From AP-15 sp963796155 (GTDB lineage: Bacteria > Pseudomonadota > Alphaproteobacteria > ATCC43930 > CGMCC-115725), in assembly GCA_963796155.1 (NCBI GenBank), contig CAWCKT010000012.1, positions 150,552-214,551 on the forward strand: a stretch of DNA of 64,000 nt, given 5' to 3'. Below are positions 44,777 to 53,663 of this stretch, piece after piece. A program made the translations under genes and the position numbers. Below the pieces are notes generated by a model that saw only the letters and a program-made list of their open reading frames with translations, was not told where the DNA came from and searched no databases. Every line of letters starts with the position of its first letter. Within the stretch, counting starts at the first letter, position 1.

Positions 44777-46396
44777 ATGACGATCGCGGACGATACCTAT
44801 GACTTCATCGTGACGGGGGCGGGATCGGCGGGCTGTGCGGTGGCCGGTCGGCTCAGCGAATCCGGGCGCTGGCGCGTGCTGCTGCTCGAAGCGGGCGGGC
44901 GCGACAGCAACCCGTGGATCCACATACCACTCGGCTACACCAAGACCTTCGCCAACCCGCGCTACAACTGGATGTTCGAGAGCGAGCCCGAGAAGGAGCT
45001 CAACAACCGCACCCTCTACCAGCCGCGCGGCAAGGTCTTGGGCGGCACCAGCTCGATCAACGGTATGGTTTATATGCGCGGCACCGCGAGCGATTACGAC
45101 GGCTGGCGCCAGCGGGGCTGCGAAGGCTGGGATTGGGATTCGGTATTACCGTTCTTCAAGAAGGCCGAGGACCAGGAGCGCGGCGCCGACGACTTCCACG
45201 GCACGGGCGGGCCGCTGCACGTCTCGAACCCGGTGCGCTCGCCGCTCGGCGACGCCATGGTCGCCGCCTCGATCGAGGCCGGCATCCCGGCCAACCCCGA
45301 CTTCAACGGTGCCCGGCAGGAAGGTGTCGGCTATTACCAAACGACAACCACCCACCGTCGGCGCTGGAGCTCGGCGCGCGCCTATCTGGGCCCGGCCCGC
45401 GGCCGTCAGAACCTGACCGTTGCGACCAACGCGCACGCCACCCGCATCCTGTTCGAGGGCGGCCGCGCGGTCGGGATCGAATACCACACGCCGGCCGGGC
45501 ATAAGACCGCGCGGGCGCGCGGCGAGATTATCGTCTCCGGCGGCGTCTACGGCTCGCCGCAACTGCTGCAGCTTTCGGGCCTCGGCCCGGCCGAGCTGTT
45601 GGGCGAGTTCGGCATCCCGGTGGTCCGCGACATGCCCGGAGCGGGCAAGAATTTGCACGACCATTTCAACACCTACCTGGTGTGGCGCTGCCCGCAGAGG
45701 ATCACGGTCAACGACATGGCGATGAGCCCGGCGCTCAAGCTCAAGGCGGCGGTGCAGTATGCGGTCAACCGCTCCGGCCACCTGTCGAATGCCGGGATCT
45801 ATGCCGGCGCGCTGGTCCGCACCGACCCGCGCCTCGAAGAGCCCGATCTGCAGATCAACATGTCGGGCTGGAGTGCGATGGAGCGGGCGCGCACCGGGCT
45901 CAAGCCGCACCCGTTCTCCGCCTTCACCTTCAGCCCGGTGCATCTGCGCCCCGAGGGCCGCGGCTGGGTGCGGATCAAGAGCCCCGACCCGCTCGCCCCA
46001 CCGGCGATCCAGTTCAATTTCCTGGCGAGCGACTACGATTTCCAGGCGCTGATTTACGGCACGAAGCTCAGCCGCAAGATCGCCGCGCAGCCGGCGCTGA
46101 AGCCGTTCGTCGGCGAGGAGGTGCTGCCCGGCGAGGCGGTGCAGAGCGACGACGAGATGATCGAGGAGATCCGCGTGCGCGGCGTCTCCAACCTGCATCC
46201 GGTCGGCACCTGCCGGATGGGGCGCGAGGTCGACGCGGTTGTCGATCCGCGGCTGCGGGTCCACGGGGTCGAGCGGCTGCGCGTCGCCGACGCCTCGATC
46301 ATGCCGCAGGTTCCCGGCGGAAACACCAACGCCCCCTCGATCATGATCGGCGAGAAATGCGCCGCGATGGTCCTCGAAGACGCCATGGCGGCTTAA
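44777..46396 (+). CDS. GMC-family FAD oxidoreductase (choline dehydrogenase-like)
   Basis: The 539-residue product has the FAD-binding GAGSAGCAVAGRL, LLLEAGG, the GMC signatures GKVLGGTSSINGMVYMRG and SGGVYGSPQLLQLSGLGP, and the C-terminal HPVGTCRMG and GNTNAPSIMIGEKCA with the catalytic His/Asn. It oxidises a primary alcohol. No betaine genes are nearby, so choline is unproven. A fragment similar to its last 25 codons recurs at 47413. Confidence 0.92.
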   Translation: MTIADDTYDFIVTGAGSAGCAVAGRLSESGRWRVLLLEAGGRDSNPWIHIPLGYTKTFANPRYNWMFESEPEKELNNRTLYQPRGKVLGGTSSINGMVYMRGTASDYDGWRQRGCEGWDWDSVLPFFKKAEDQERGADDFHGTGGPLHVSNPVRSPLGDAMVAASIEAGIPANPDFNGARQEGVGYYQTTTTHRRRWSSARAYLGPARGRQNLTVATNAHATRILFEGGRAVGIEYHTPAGHKTARARGEIIVSGGVYGSPQLLQLSGLGPAELLGEFGIPVVRDMPGAGKNLHDHFNTYLVWRCPQRITVNDMAMSPALKLKAAVQYAVNRSGHLSNAGIYAGALVRTDPRLEEPDLQINMSGWSAMERARTGLKPHPFSAFTFSPVHLRPEGRGWVRIKSPDPLAPPAIQFNFLASDYDFQALIYGTKLSRKIAAQPALKPFVGEEVLPGEAVQSDDEMIEEIRVRGVSNLHPVGTCRMGREVDAVVDPRLRVHGVERLRVADASIMPQVPGGNTNAPSIMIGEKCAAMVLEDAMAA

Positions 46397-46888
46397 CGCT
46401 GCTCAGAGCCGGCTCCGCGCCGTCACGCACCGAGCCGCCCGTCCTGCTTCCACCTGGCGCGGGGGAGTTCCGCATCGACCATCGGCAATCGCGCCGGAGC
46501 GACGCCGAGCCCCTCGATCGCGGCCGACAGTGCGAGCCTGAAATGGTTGAACCTCGGCTGGCAGTAGCACAGACGCTTCGGTTGAAGTAAAGGTTAAACA
46601 CAGGGAATAAGTTAAGGGGCAGTTGCATTAACCACGAATTTTGTCGTTATTTTAACTTTTTCTATGTATATTTTGCAAGTGTCGGTGCTCGCACCGAGAC
46701 CCCGCGGGCAACTCTAAAAGGGTGCAATCTGAGGGTTTCGCCCGCGCACCATTCGCACAGAGGCCAACATAGCCGTACAGTGCTTCACGATCGTTCGTGC
46801 GCTCCGCTCGACCGCACACCATGCTGGCAGACGCCTTGCCGGACGCATTGTACATCATGCGCATCACGCCGTTATCCACGGCGTCGTC
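46397..46888. other. Intergenic stretch with an AT-rich segment
   Basis: About 490 bases without a supported gene. Positions 46590-46680 are strongly AT-rich (taaaggttaaacac, ttttaactttttctatg) and could contain a promoter for the exported-protein frame downstream; I cannot assign -35/-10 boxes with confidence. Confidence 0.45.
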
Positions 46889-47412
46889 TTGCTGCATACG
46901 ACGAAACTTCCAGCGGTGGTGTGCGTGGTTATGGGACTTGCCGCCGTCGGGGTCGGCGGCGTCGTTGCGGGTGGCAAGATGTTTCGGACGCCCGTCGCGA
47001 GCCAGAGCGCCAGCACGACAAATATCTCGCTCTCATCCGGTGCGGGCGGTGGCGACAGCCTGCTGCCCTCGCTGATCGTCCCCTTTCCGAGTGGGATAGG
47101 CAGCTCGCCGGATACGCTTTTCTCATATGATTTGAGTGAGGCCGGCAACCCGTGGGACACTCCGTCGACATTCGCTTGGAGCGATGTCGGCGGTCTGCCG
47201 GATATTCCGGCTCCCTCTTTGCCAAATGAACAAAGTAGCGCACCAGATACGCCAACCCGGTCGGTAACGGTCCCCGAAGCGTCGAGCATTTCGGTCTTGG
47301 GTGCGGCTTTGTTGGGGATCGTCGTCGTTCGGTGGCGCAACCATGCGCGCTTTTCGCGCGAGCGCGTCTGGCGCATCAAGCGAGACGGTTTGCTTCGACA
47401 AATGCATTGGTA
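46889..47412 (+). pseudogene. Exported PEP-CTERM-like protein with lost C-terminal end
   Basis: From TTG 46889 the frame encodes a hydrophobic signal (LPAVVCVVMGLAAVGVGG), a Ser/Pro/Gly-rich middle, then TVPEASSISVLGAALLGIVVVRWR. The last part is a PEP-CTERM-like sorting tail (VPE, hydrophobic helix, basic end) recognised by exosortase. Instead of stopping soon after the basic cluster, the frame runs on through the GMC fragment at 47413 and antisense to the methyltransferase until 47971. The native stop was probably lost at the junction. The start is uncertain. Confidence 0.5.
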
Positions 47413-47486
47413 CCGGCGGCAACACCAATGCACCCCTGATCATGATCGGCGAGAAATGCGCCGCAATGGTGCCTCGAAGTCGCTAA
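47413..47486 (+). pseudogene. Fragment of a GMC oxidoreductase C-terminus
   Basis: One frame reads GGNTNAPLIMIGEKCAAMV, nearly identical to the end of the GMC enzyme at 46312-46375 and about 1.1 kb downstream of it. It then shifts into PRSR and a stop at 47486. It is a duplicated 3' end left beside the PEP-CTERM-like frame. Confidence 0.75.
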
Positions 47487-48256
47487 GTGCCGCCTGGCTT
47501 CTCGCCGCGGATGGTCACGAGGCAGAGGTGATCGTCTCGCAGCAGTGGACCGCTCTGCTCAGCGAGCTCCTCCGCCAAGCGGCGCAGCCCTGCCTCGTAG
47601 GCGTCATCGCCGATCGCGAGCAGCTGGGAACAAGTGTCACGCCGGCGCACCGTATCGAACCAAACCCGCAAATCCTGCGCGAAATGCAAATGCTCGCGCT
47701 CGACGCTCACCGCCACAAAACCGCTCGCCTCCATGACCGCGCTAATGGTTTCCAGAGGCCAGAAATCCTCCAGGTCGAGAGCCCGCGCCTCCGGGAAATA
47801 CTCGTAATAGAGCCAATCGGCGCATTCTTGCGGACACATGTTGCGCAGAACCAAGCGGCCCTCGGGGCGCAGAACGCGGAACGCTTCCCGCAGCATGCCG
47901 GCCTTGTCCCGCAGGTGATGAAAGGCGAATTGGCAGGTCACGAAGTCGAAGCTGTCTACCTCAAACGGTAGTGCCGAACCGTCGGCTTTCACCCAGGCGA
48001 TGCCCGGGGCTTTCGGCGATGCTTGCCGCAGCATGCCGAGCGACTTGTCGACCCCGACCAGCAGCGCGGACGAGAGGGTCGCACGATCAGCGACCAGCTG
48101 GTTTCCCGTTCCGCAACCGACATCCAGGATCGACGGCGTATCACCCGACGCACGCTGCGCCATAAACGCCAAAAGCTCGGGATCGACCGGCCGCTCTCGA
48201 TAGGGCGACGAATCATAGAGCGAAGCGATGGCGTCGTAGTCTACCCGCGATTTCAT
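47483..48256 (-). CDS. Class I SAM-dependent methyltransferase (UbiE/COQ5-like)
   Basis: The 257-residue product has motif I ILDVGCGTGNQ, GVDKSLGML, ADGSALPFEVDSFDFV and FHHLRDKAGMLREAFRVLRPEG. The C-terminal part (FVAVSVEREHLHFAQDL) is longer than UbiE, and the substrate is unknown. ATG 48256 has AAGGAGG upstream; the frame is open 55 codons beyond. Confidence 0.85.
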   Translation of the reverse strand: MKSRVDYDAIASLYDSSPYRERPVDPELLAFMAQRASGDTPSILDVGCGTGNQLVADRATLSSALLVGVDKSLGMLRQASPKAPGIAWVKADGSALPFEVDSFDFVTCQFAFHHLRDKAGMLREAFRVLRPEGRLVLRNMCPQECADWLYYEYFPEARALDLEDFWPLETISAVMEASGFVAVSVEREHLHFAQDLRVWFDTVRRRDTCSQLLAIGDDAYEAGLRRLAEELAEQSGPLLRDDHLCLVTIRGEKPGGT

Positions 48257-48410
48257 AACCCGCCTCCTTCGAGTACCCGTCCCAGACGCGGTCCAGAGAA
48301 ATTCGCCCGATAGCCAACTCGAATTTCCCTGCCTGCCAGCGGAGCTCTCGGTATCGGAGACGAGGCGAGAGCTGAGGGCGGGAAGACGTCGGATTAGTGG
48401 GGGCTGATGC

Positions 48411-49373
48411 TCACTTTGCATTCTGTCGGGTGGAGATCACGACGGTCCGATATTGCCCGACATCTGCGGGAGTGATCTCAGGGAACTGCCGGTCGCCGTG
48501 AAACAGCGGACCGAGGGATATTTCGTCATATCCGACATCGCGCAGAACGCGATCGCGATAGCGCTCGACCTCGATAGGAAAGCCGGCGCTCGGCCGTCCG
48601 GTACCGATCCAGAAATCCATGTTCCCGGGACCCCAGTTGTAGGCCGCGATCGCATCCGGCCAATTGCCGTACCGCCGAAACATGCGCGCAAGATAGGCAC
48701 GACCCAATTGGCGGTTCTCGGCAATGTCGAACCGGTCGCCGCCGCCGATATCCACCGCCGCTGCGGCGGTGACCTGCATTGGTCCCTGCGGTCCGCTCGG
48801 CTCGGGCCGCCACATTCTGAGGTCGGCCCCGTGACTGGATTCGGCGCCGTCGACGGCGAAGGCGACGCGATCGAGATCAGGCTCCCGCGCCGGTCCGAAA
48901 AGCTCGATGCCCGGCGCCGATTGCGGGACCGAGCCTCTGAGCACCGTCACCGGCTGCTCGCGAGGGTCGGCGAAGGTGACCAATTCGCTGTTCCCGCCGC
49001 TCGCGCGCGGCGGCTCTCCCGGCAGCACCGCCGCACCGGCGGTATCGCCGCGCACTACCCTGACCGGTTTGCCGTTCGGGTCGCCGAAACTGACGATCTC
49101 GGCGGTCTCGGCCCTTTCCGCCGGTTGGTTCCCGGCATTCGCGGGGTTCGCCGGCGTCCCGCCGCGGATGACCTTGACCGGGCGCCATTCGGTATCAGGG
49201 AACGTGACCAGCTGAACGCTCTCGGCATTTTTCGCGACGGCTCGCTTGACGGATGCGACGGTCGCGTGCGGCTTGGACTTCGGCGCGGCCCCGGCCGCGG
49301 GTCCGTGCGGCGGCATCAGAAGCAGCGCGGTCATCGCCCCTGGAACCACGCCCGCCCAACGACCGCTCCGCAT
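48411..49373 (-). CDS. Exported lytic transglycosylase (SLT family) with three internal repeats
   Basis: The 320-residue product has a hydrophobic N-terminus (signal peptide), then three imperfect repeats at residues 53-72, 92-110 and 130-147. Each follows (L/I)V-(T/S)F-x-D, then P-V-x-V-(I/V/L)-RG. The SLT domain (about 166-270) has catalytic Glu178 in AVDGAESSHG, SGPQGPMQVT and YNWGPGNMDFW. It cleaves peptidoglycan glycan strands. The repeats are not part of known SLT enzymes and might bind the wall or a partner. Confidence 0.83.
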   Translation of the reverse strand: MRSGRWAGVVPGAMTALLLMPPHGPAAGAAPKSKPHATVASVKRAVAKNAESVQLVTFPDTEWRPVKVIRGGTPANPANAGNQPAERAETAEIVSFGDPNGKPVRVVRGDTAGAAVLPGEPPRASGGNSELVTFADPREQPVTVLRGSVPQSAPGIELFGPAREPDLDRVAFAVDGAESSHGADLRMWRPEPSGPQGPMQVTAAAAVDIGGGDRFDIAENRQLGRAYLARMFRRYGNWPDAIAAYNWGPGNMDFWIGTGRPSAGFPIEVERYRDRVLRDVGYDEISLGPLFHGDRQFPEITPADVGQYRTVVISTRQNAK

Positions 49374-49497
49374 CGTGCCCCCCGACCGACACCGTCGATC
49401 CGAGCACAGTCTAGCGCCAATCGGTCGCCGCCGCGACCCTTGTCATTGAATCGGCTCGTCAACTAGCATCGGCCGCAGATTTGATGCGAGGAGCGAC

Positions 49498-49932
49498 ATG
49501 GCGAAAATTCTGGTCATCCACGGTGCCGGCATGAATATGCGCGGAAAGGTCCAGACCGAGATCTTCGGGCCGATGACTTTGCCCGAATACGACGAGCGCA
49601 TCCGCGGTTATGCCGCCGAACTCGGCCTCGAAATCGAGATTTTTCATTCGAACATCGAGGGCGAGGTCATCAACAAGCTCTACGAGGCGAACGACAGGGG
49701 CTTCGACGCCGCACTCTTCAACCCGGCCGGCTATTCGAGCGGTTATCCCGCACTGGTCGCGGCGATTGCCCAGGTGCGCTTCCCGACGGTCGAGATCCAT
49801 ATCTCGAACCCGGTGCGGCGCGGCCCGGTCTCCGAGACCGCCCGGGTCAGCCATGGCATGGTCACAGGGTTCGGGCTGCCCGGCTACTACCTGGCTCTGC
49901 GCGGTCTCCGCGACATGCTGGCAGCCAAATAG
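49498..49932 (+). CDS. AroQ-fold protein (type II dehydroquinase-like) lacking key catalytic residues
   Basis: The 144-residue flavodoxin-like protein aligns along its length with type II 3-dehydroquinate dehydratase. The core NPAG (Asn75) and VEIHISN (His101-Asn104) are kept. The catalytic loop Tyr is Phe23 (TEIFGPMTL where AroQ has YG), the preceding Arg loop is changed, and the second active-site His (after NxAG..) is Gly. Normal AroQ chemistry is therefore unlikely. GAGGAG precedes ATG 49498. It stands alone; function unknown. Confidence 0.8.
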   Translation: MAKILVIHGAGMNMRGKVQTEIFGPMTLPEYDERIRGYAAELGLEIEIFHSNIEGEVINKLYEANDRGFDAALFNPAGYSSGYPALVAAIAQVRFPTVEIHISNPVRRGPVSETARVSHGMVTGFGLPGYYLALRGLRDMLAAK

Positions 49933-50507
49933 GCCGCCTTTCCCTGCTGTCAGGGAAAAAACGCGTGTTGGTGCCTGCAAACCGCTCTCCTTTGCCAAAT
50001 TGTACGTAATATCAACGGCTTGGATGTGTTCGCGGGAACCAGTTGGCAGCGGATTGGCAGCGGATTGGCAGCGGAATTCGGGAGCAAGGTGAAACACCAT
50101 TTTGATAATTGATAATATCGCACGCCAACCTCATATAGGCATGAGTTCCGGCCGCCACAAGGGGCGTCTCAAATCGACCCAAAGCCATCGTTCGGCCTTC
50201 GCGCTGGGAACGGGTCTTGCTGCCCCTTAACGGCCATATCCGATGCATCGAGCAGGCTCTGGACCTTCAGGAACGCAAGGGAGCGGTCCGGATAGCGAAT
50301 GGCGGAAGCTTGAGAAGAAGTGTCGCCGTATCTACGGCTGGACAAGATGCTTGCGGAAAAACGCCAACATCTCGGAATTGAGCTCTTTGTGAAATGCGGC
50401 TCGATCGAAGCCAGGCGCGTCCGTACAGAGTTCCGGCCGAATTTCGGCCAGAGCTGGGGAGCAGGTGGGAGAGGAACCCGAGACCGCTCGTCGTCCGACG
50501 CTCCTCC
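49933..50507. other. Intergenic stretch with short tandem repeat
   Basis: About 575 bases without a supported gene. It contains three tandem copies of ttggcagcgga (50043-50075) and small AT-rich patches (gataattgataat at 50102). The right side joins the duplicated cytochrome fragment at 50508. Confidence 0.5.
50043..50075. repeat. Tandem repeat, 3 x 11 bp
   Basis: Three perfect consecutive copies of ttggcagcgga lie in non-coding DNA. Confidence 0.85.
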
Positions 50508-51051
50508 GTACGTCTGCGTCAGCGCATCTTGAGGATAATGACCCGGTCGCTGCTGGGATCGGTGACCGGGCGCAGCGCCTTCACCTGGTCGGCGGTCACC
50601 GACGCGGCGCCGTTGCCCCAGGCGGAGCGCACGAAAGTCAACACCTGGGCGATCTCGTCGTCGGTGAGTTGCACGCGGTATTGCGGCATGCGGTAGGCAT
50701 CCGGCGTGCCCTTGACGACGAGCGGCTCGGCGCCGTTCAGCACAAGATTGATCAGCGATGACGGATCGCCGTCGAGCACGACCGGATTGCCGGCGAGCGG
50801 CGGGATATACGGGGCTCGGCCCTTGCCATCGGCGCCATGGCAGGAGACGCAGTTGGCGAGAAAGAGCGTCGCGCCCGGCTCCTCTTGCTTGCCGCCGAGC
50901 AGGGCCTTCGTGGTCGCATCGTCATAGTTGAAGGTCGCCTGCTGCGCGGTCGCGGGCAGCGATTTGAGGTACGCGGCCATCGCGCTCACATCGTCGTCGC
51001 TCAAATAGGGAGTGCTGTTGTTGACGACGTCGAGCATCGAACCGAAGGCGA
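50508..51051. repeat. 544-bp direct repeat, copy 1 (partner 60495-61038)
   Basis: The two segments have the same length and orientation, with scattered substitutions and no indel visible. They carry the last third of a triheme cytochrome c gene. The spacing is 9,987 bp and brackets the accessory island. Confidence 0.88.
50519..51051 (-). pseudogene. 3' fragment of a triheme cytochrome c gene
   Basis: It encodes AFGSMLDVVNNSTPYL through the third heme site NCVSCHGADG to the C-terminal DRVIILKMR, with about seven residue changes from the intact gene at 60506-61798. The first two heme domains and the signal peptide are absent; upstream of 51051 the sequence is unrelated. The open frame continues to 51325 but is not cytochrome sequence. 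Confidence 0.88.
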
Positions 51052-51139
51052 TGTGGCGAACTACTTCGCCTTCCTTTCCGGCATGGTCAACCCGTTCGAG
51101 GTGCCGGCACCGCCCGACGGCGACAAGCTGCCGAGCTAG
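51052..51139 (+). pseudogene. C-terminal fragment of an unidentified protein
   Basis: One + strand frame reads DVANYFAFLSGMVNPFEVP, then a short Pro/Asp tail and TAG at 51139. It begins where the cytochrome repeat stops. It looks like the true end of some gene, but I do not recognise the family. Confidence 0.35.
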
Positions 51140-51412
51140 CCCGACCCTTCCCCGCACGCGGGGGTAGGGGCGCGAGCGGGCAAAGCCCCCTGTAAAGCGG
51201 GGAAAACAGGGCGAATCATCGATTCTGCGCTGAGATTTTACCCCGCGTTCCTCGCTAAAGCCATGTAGATCAGGTACTTGCAGGCCGCCTTTCGGCGCGG
51301 ACGAACAGGGGGCTGTTTTCGCCAATCAGGGAGCCCGAACCGGGCTATCAGGGGGCGAGCAGGGGAGGCAGCCAAGCGCCGATTCTGCTGTCATATTGCG
51401 AATAACACGATT

Positions 51413-51733
51413 TCAATATTGATAATTAATGGCGGCTTTGATATAAGGGCGAAACTCTGCCTCAGCAAGCCGCCGGTGCCCGGCTGAGCAGGGCTGCTCG
51501 ATAAATTCAAGTATCTCACGGGCAATGCCGGAATCGGCGCGGATGTCACCACGCTCCACCTTCCAGTCGCGTAACTCTTCCACCTCTGCATTCTCGGACG
51601 GCACTATGCCAACGGCGAGCTTTGTCGCCTGGCTCAGGTTCGGGCCATAGAAGGCAATCGTTGCAATCGGCCATCCCCGCAATCCCTTCCGGGCCTTCTT
51701 GCTCAGGCGCTTGAGAAAACGATTTTCCACCAT
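51413..51733 (-). pseudogene. Truncated conserved protein (KARKGLRGWP family)
   Basis: The 106-residue frame starts SKKARKGLRGWPIATIAFYGPN, then TKLAVGIVPSENAEVEELRDW and IAREILEFIEQ. This matches a widespread family of unknown function that normally continues to a Cys-rich end (GCPHEEGIDY type). Here the sequence after FIEQ is unrelated and the Cys-rich end is missing. It is probably inactive. Confidence 0.6.
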
Positions 51734-51758
51734 GTTGCGTTTTTCCGGAACCGCGGGT

Positions 51759-52288
51759 TCACGATCGATCCTGCCTGTCTGCAGGGATGTAGGGAATTAT
51801 TCCCTTGGCGAAAGCTACTTCCTGAACCTCGCGAGGCATCGTGCGCAAATCGACCAGCAGGCCGTTCACTTCTGCCATCCATACAAGTGGATTGCTGCCG
51901 ATCAGGCTGGGAAGCGTCCACTGCGGGTCGAATATTCGCGTCTTGAGGGTCTTCTCGATGACCCGCGCCTTGGCGTGGAGGGTGCTCTCCCCGACGCCGA
52001 ATGCCGCGCACAGGTCTGCCGTTGTCAGGTACGGAGGAAACGATCGGTCACCGAGAAAATTGATCCGTCCCAGCACGTAGACGATCCCACCCGCCCAGGT
52101 TCGCGCGGTTGCCCAGAAGTGAGGGGGCTCGGGCGCTTCCTGCACAGCGCTCCGGTCATTGCGCGCGCCAGATCCCGGTATTCGGAGTTTAGCCGCTTGT
52201 CGCAAACATCGTCGGTCAACCCGACAATCCTCTCGTAGACGGGCAGCATTCCTTTTGGAACCGAGTTGGACCGAGTAGGACCCGTCAT
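51759..52288 (-). pseudogene. DUF6398-family protein, frameshifted
   Basis: The first frame (from 52288) reads VPKGMLPVYERIVGLTDDVC..LARAMTGALCRKRPSPL. The second, from about 52115, reads TWAGGIVYVLGRINFLGDRS..ADLCAAFGVGESTLHAKA..WMAEVNGLLVDLRTMPREVQE. Together they match a DUF6398 protein with a helix-turn-helix-like middle. A single-base shift near 52098-52115 splits it. Confidence 0.65.
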
Positions 52289-52334
52289 CAAAGCAGCCGC
52301 CCGGCTAAACCGACATAGATTACAGGAGGCCGCT

Positions 52335-52513
52335 GCACCCATAACCTCCCTTTATTGTCATCCGCCGCGATCCGCTCGAGGAACTCGCCAAAATCCTTTG
52401 GCCTCGCTGAAATTGCGGTAGACCAAGGCAATGCGAATATAGGCGACCGGATCGACGGTAGACAACGCCTCCTTGACCAGTTCGCCCACCGCCCGGGGCG
52501 CCGATTCAGCCAT
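52335..52513 (-). pseudogene. nrdR: C-terminal fragment of NrdR (ribonucleotide reductase repressor)
   Basis: The minus strand reads VKEALSTVDPVAYIRIALVYRNFSEAK, then with one base removed near 52395 DFGEFLERIAADDN. This is the ATP-cone end of NrdR (family: VAYVRFASVYRNF..DF..F). The zinc finger and most of the cone are missing. It is a remnant; a full nrdR is expected elsewhere. Confidence 0.7.
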
Positions 52514-52777
52514 GCTGCGCCTCTCGCCACCGCGGAAACCAAAATCGCGTGATCATGTCGACCGAACACGCCGATCTACCGATCGCCGCCGTCCAATTTC
52601 ATCGCGAATCGCCTTGGCGTTCCGAAGGAGCGCATGATTACCGCTATGATCGAGCCGGACAATTGGCTGACCAAGGCACGGAGGGATCGCGCCGCCTTGC
52701 GACCCGGGCCGGCCCGAGCGACGAAATATCCATCGGATGATCAAGCAGGCTCAAAAGGATGTCGAGCCGCTGCTTGG

Positions 52778-53033
52778 ATGAGGATCGTTCTCGACACCAA
52801 CGTCTTTCTTAAGCGCCGTCCTCAGGCGTAACTCCCTACCGTTTCTCGACGTTCGCTGGATTGATCAACACCGCGGCTTGCTCAAGTCCGCCGCAACCGA
52901 GCAAGCGATTTTGAACGAGCTTGCGCGGCCCGCTTTCCATCTCGAAAGCGGCGACCTCCCCTTGTCCGAAATTCAAGAGTTTAGAGATGCGCCGCGTCCG
53001 GCTCGGCGCGTCGCGAGCGCGGACGGACAGTGA
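52778..53033 (+). pseudogene. PIN-domain toxin, frameshifted and short
   Basis: ATG 52778 gives MRIVLDTNVFL, the PIN start with its catalytic Asp, then an early stop. Removing one A near 52813 gives SAVLRRNSLPFLDVRW..LKSAATEQAILNELARPAF to TGA 53033. The ATG overlaps the stop of an upstream frame ending IKQAQKDVEPLLG (ATGA), as in antitoxin-toxin pairs. The 3' part overlaps the antisense HigA-type gene. It is probably a dead VapC-like toxin. Confidence 0.6.
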
Positions 53034-53313
53034 ACGAAAACTCGACCTCCTGCCCGAGCCGGCCGAGGATTGTCACCAGCCGGTCGATCGTGAAGCGGCC
53101 GAGATTGACGTTGCGGATGCGGACAAACTCGCTGTGCGCAATCCCGGTTTTGGCTTCGGCCTGGCGTGTCGATAGCTCTTCGGCATCGAGCACTTTGATA
53201 ACCTGCGCCGCCAGTAGCGCCTTGGCCTGGCGAACATCGGCGTCGGGATAGCCGAAGTCGCGGAAGACGTTTCCGCTACCGCGCACGATTTCGATATCAT
53301 TATTGTCGGTCAT
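52981..53313 (-). CDS. higA: HigA-type antitoxin with XRE helix-turn-helix
   Basis: The 110-residue product has an N-terminal toxin-binding part (VFRDFGYPDADVRQAKALLAAQVIKVLD) and an HTH (STRQAEAKTGIAHSEFVRIRN..FTIDRLVTILGRLG). The ATG overlaps the toxin stop (ATGA). With the toxin it should bind the palindrome at 53664 and repress the operon. Confidence 0.85.
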   Translation of the reverse strand: MTDNNDIEIVRGSGNVFRDFGYPDADVRQAKALLAAQVIKVLDAEELSTRQAEAKTGIAHSEFVRIRNVNLGRFTIDRLVTILGRLGQEVEFSFTVRPRSRRAEPDAAHL

Positions 53314-53654
53314 CGCAACATCTCCTTCACGCGGCGCAGCCGCGCATCGATCAGATCAATTTCGTGCTTCGGCGTTTTGATGCCGGTCTTCGACTTCTTT
53401 TGAAAAGCATGGATCACCCACAGATCGGCCCCGAGCTGCACGGCGAATACCACGCGGAACGCGTCGCCCCGGAACGCCAGCGCCAGTTCGAACACGCCCG
53501 AGCCGAAGCCGGCGAGCGGCTTGGCGATTGCCGGCATCCCGCCCTCGGCGACGACGGTGAGAGCATCGAGCAGTCTATCCCTGGCCTTGTCGGGAAAGTC
53601 CTCGAAGTCCCGGCGCACCGCCTTCAACCAAACAATCGGCCGCGTGTTTCGCAT
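53310..53654 (-). CDS. higB: HigB-like toxin (RelE/Gp49 superfamily)
   Basis: The 114-residue product has FEDFPDKARDRLLDAL, GSGVFELALAFRGDAFRVVF and IHAFQKKSKTGIKTP, the Gp49/HigB pattern of ribosome-dependent mRNA interferases. The toxin gene comes first, as in higBA. AGGG precedes ATG 53654. It appears complete. Confidence 0.87.
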   Translation of the reverse strand: MRNTRPIVWLKAVRRDFEDFPDKARDRLLDALTVVAEGGMPAIAKPLAGFGSGVFELALAFRGDAFRVVFAVQLGADLWVIHAFQKKSKTGIKTPKHEIDLIDARLRRVKEMLR

Positions 53655-53663
53655 TGAGCCCTA

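Noticed and set aside
51140..51412. GC-rich non-coding stretch with runs like cagggggc
   Set aside because: It resembles leftover sequence of an insertion or gene remnant, but I could not match it to a known element or fold a convincing structured RNA.
52560..52680. LPIAAVQFHRES on the + strand, resembling the end of anthranilate synthase component II
   Set aside because: Only about 12 residues match and the flanks do not continue the family on either side; too short to support a trpG fragment.
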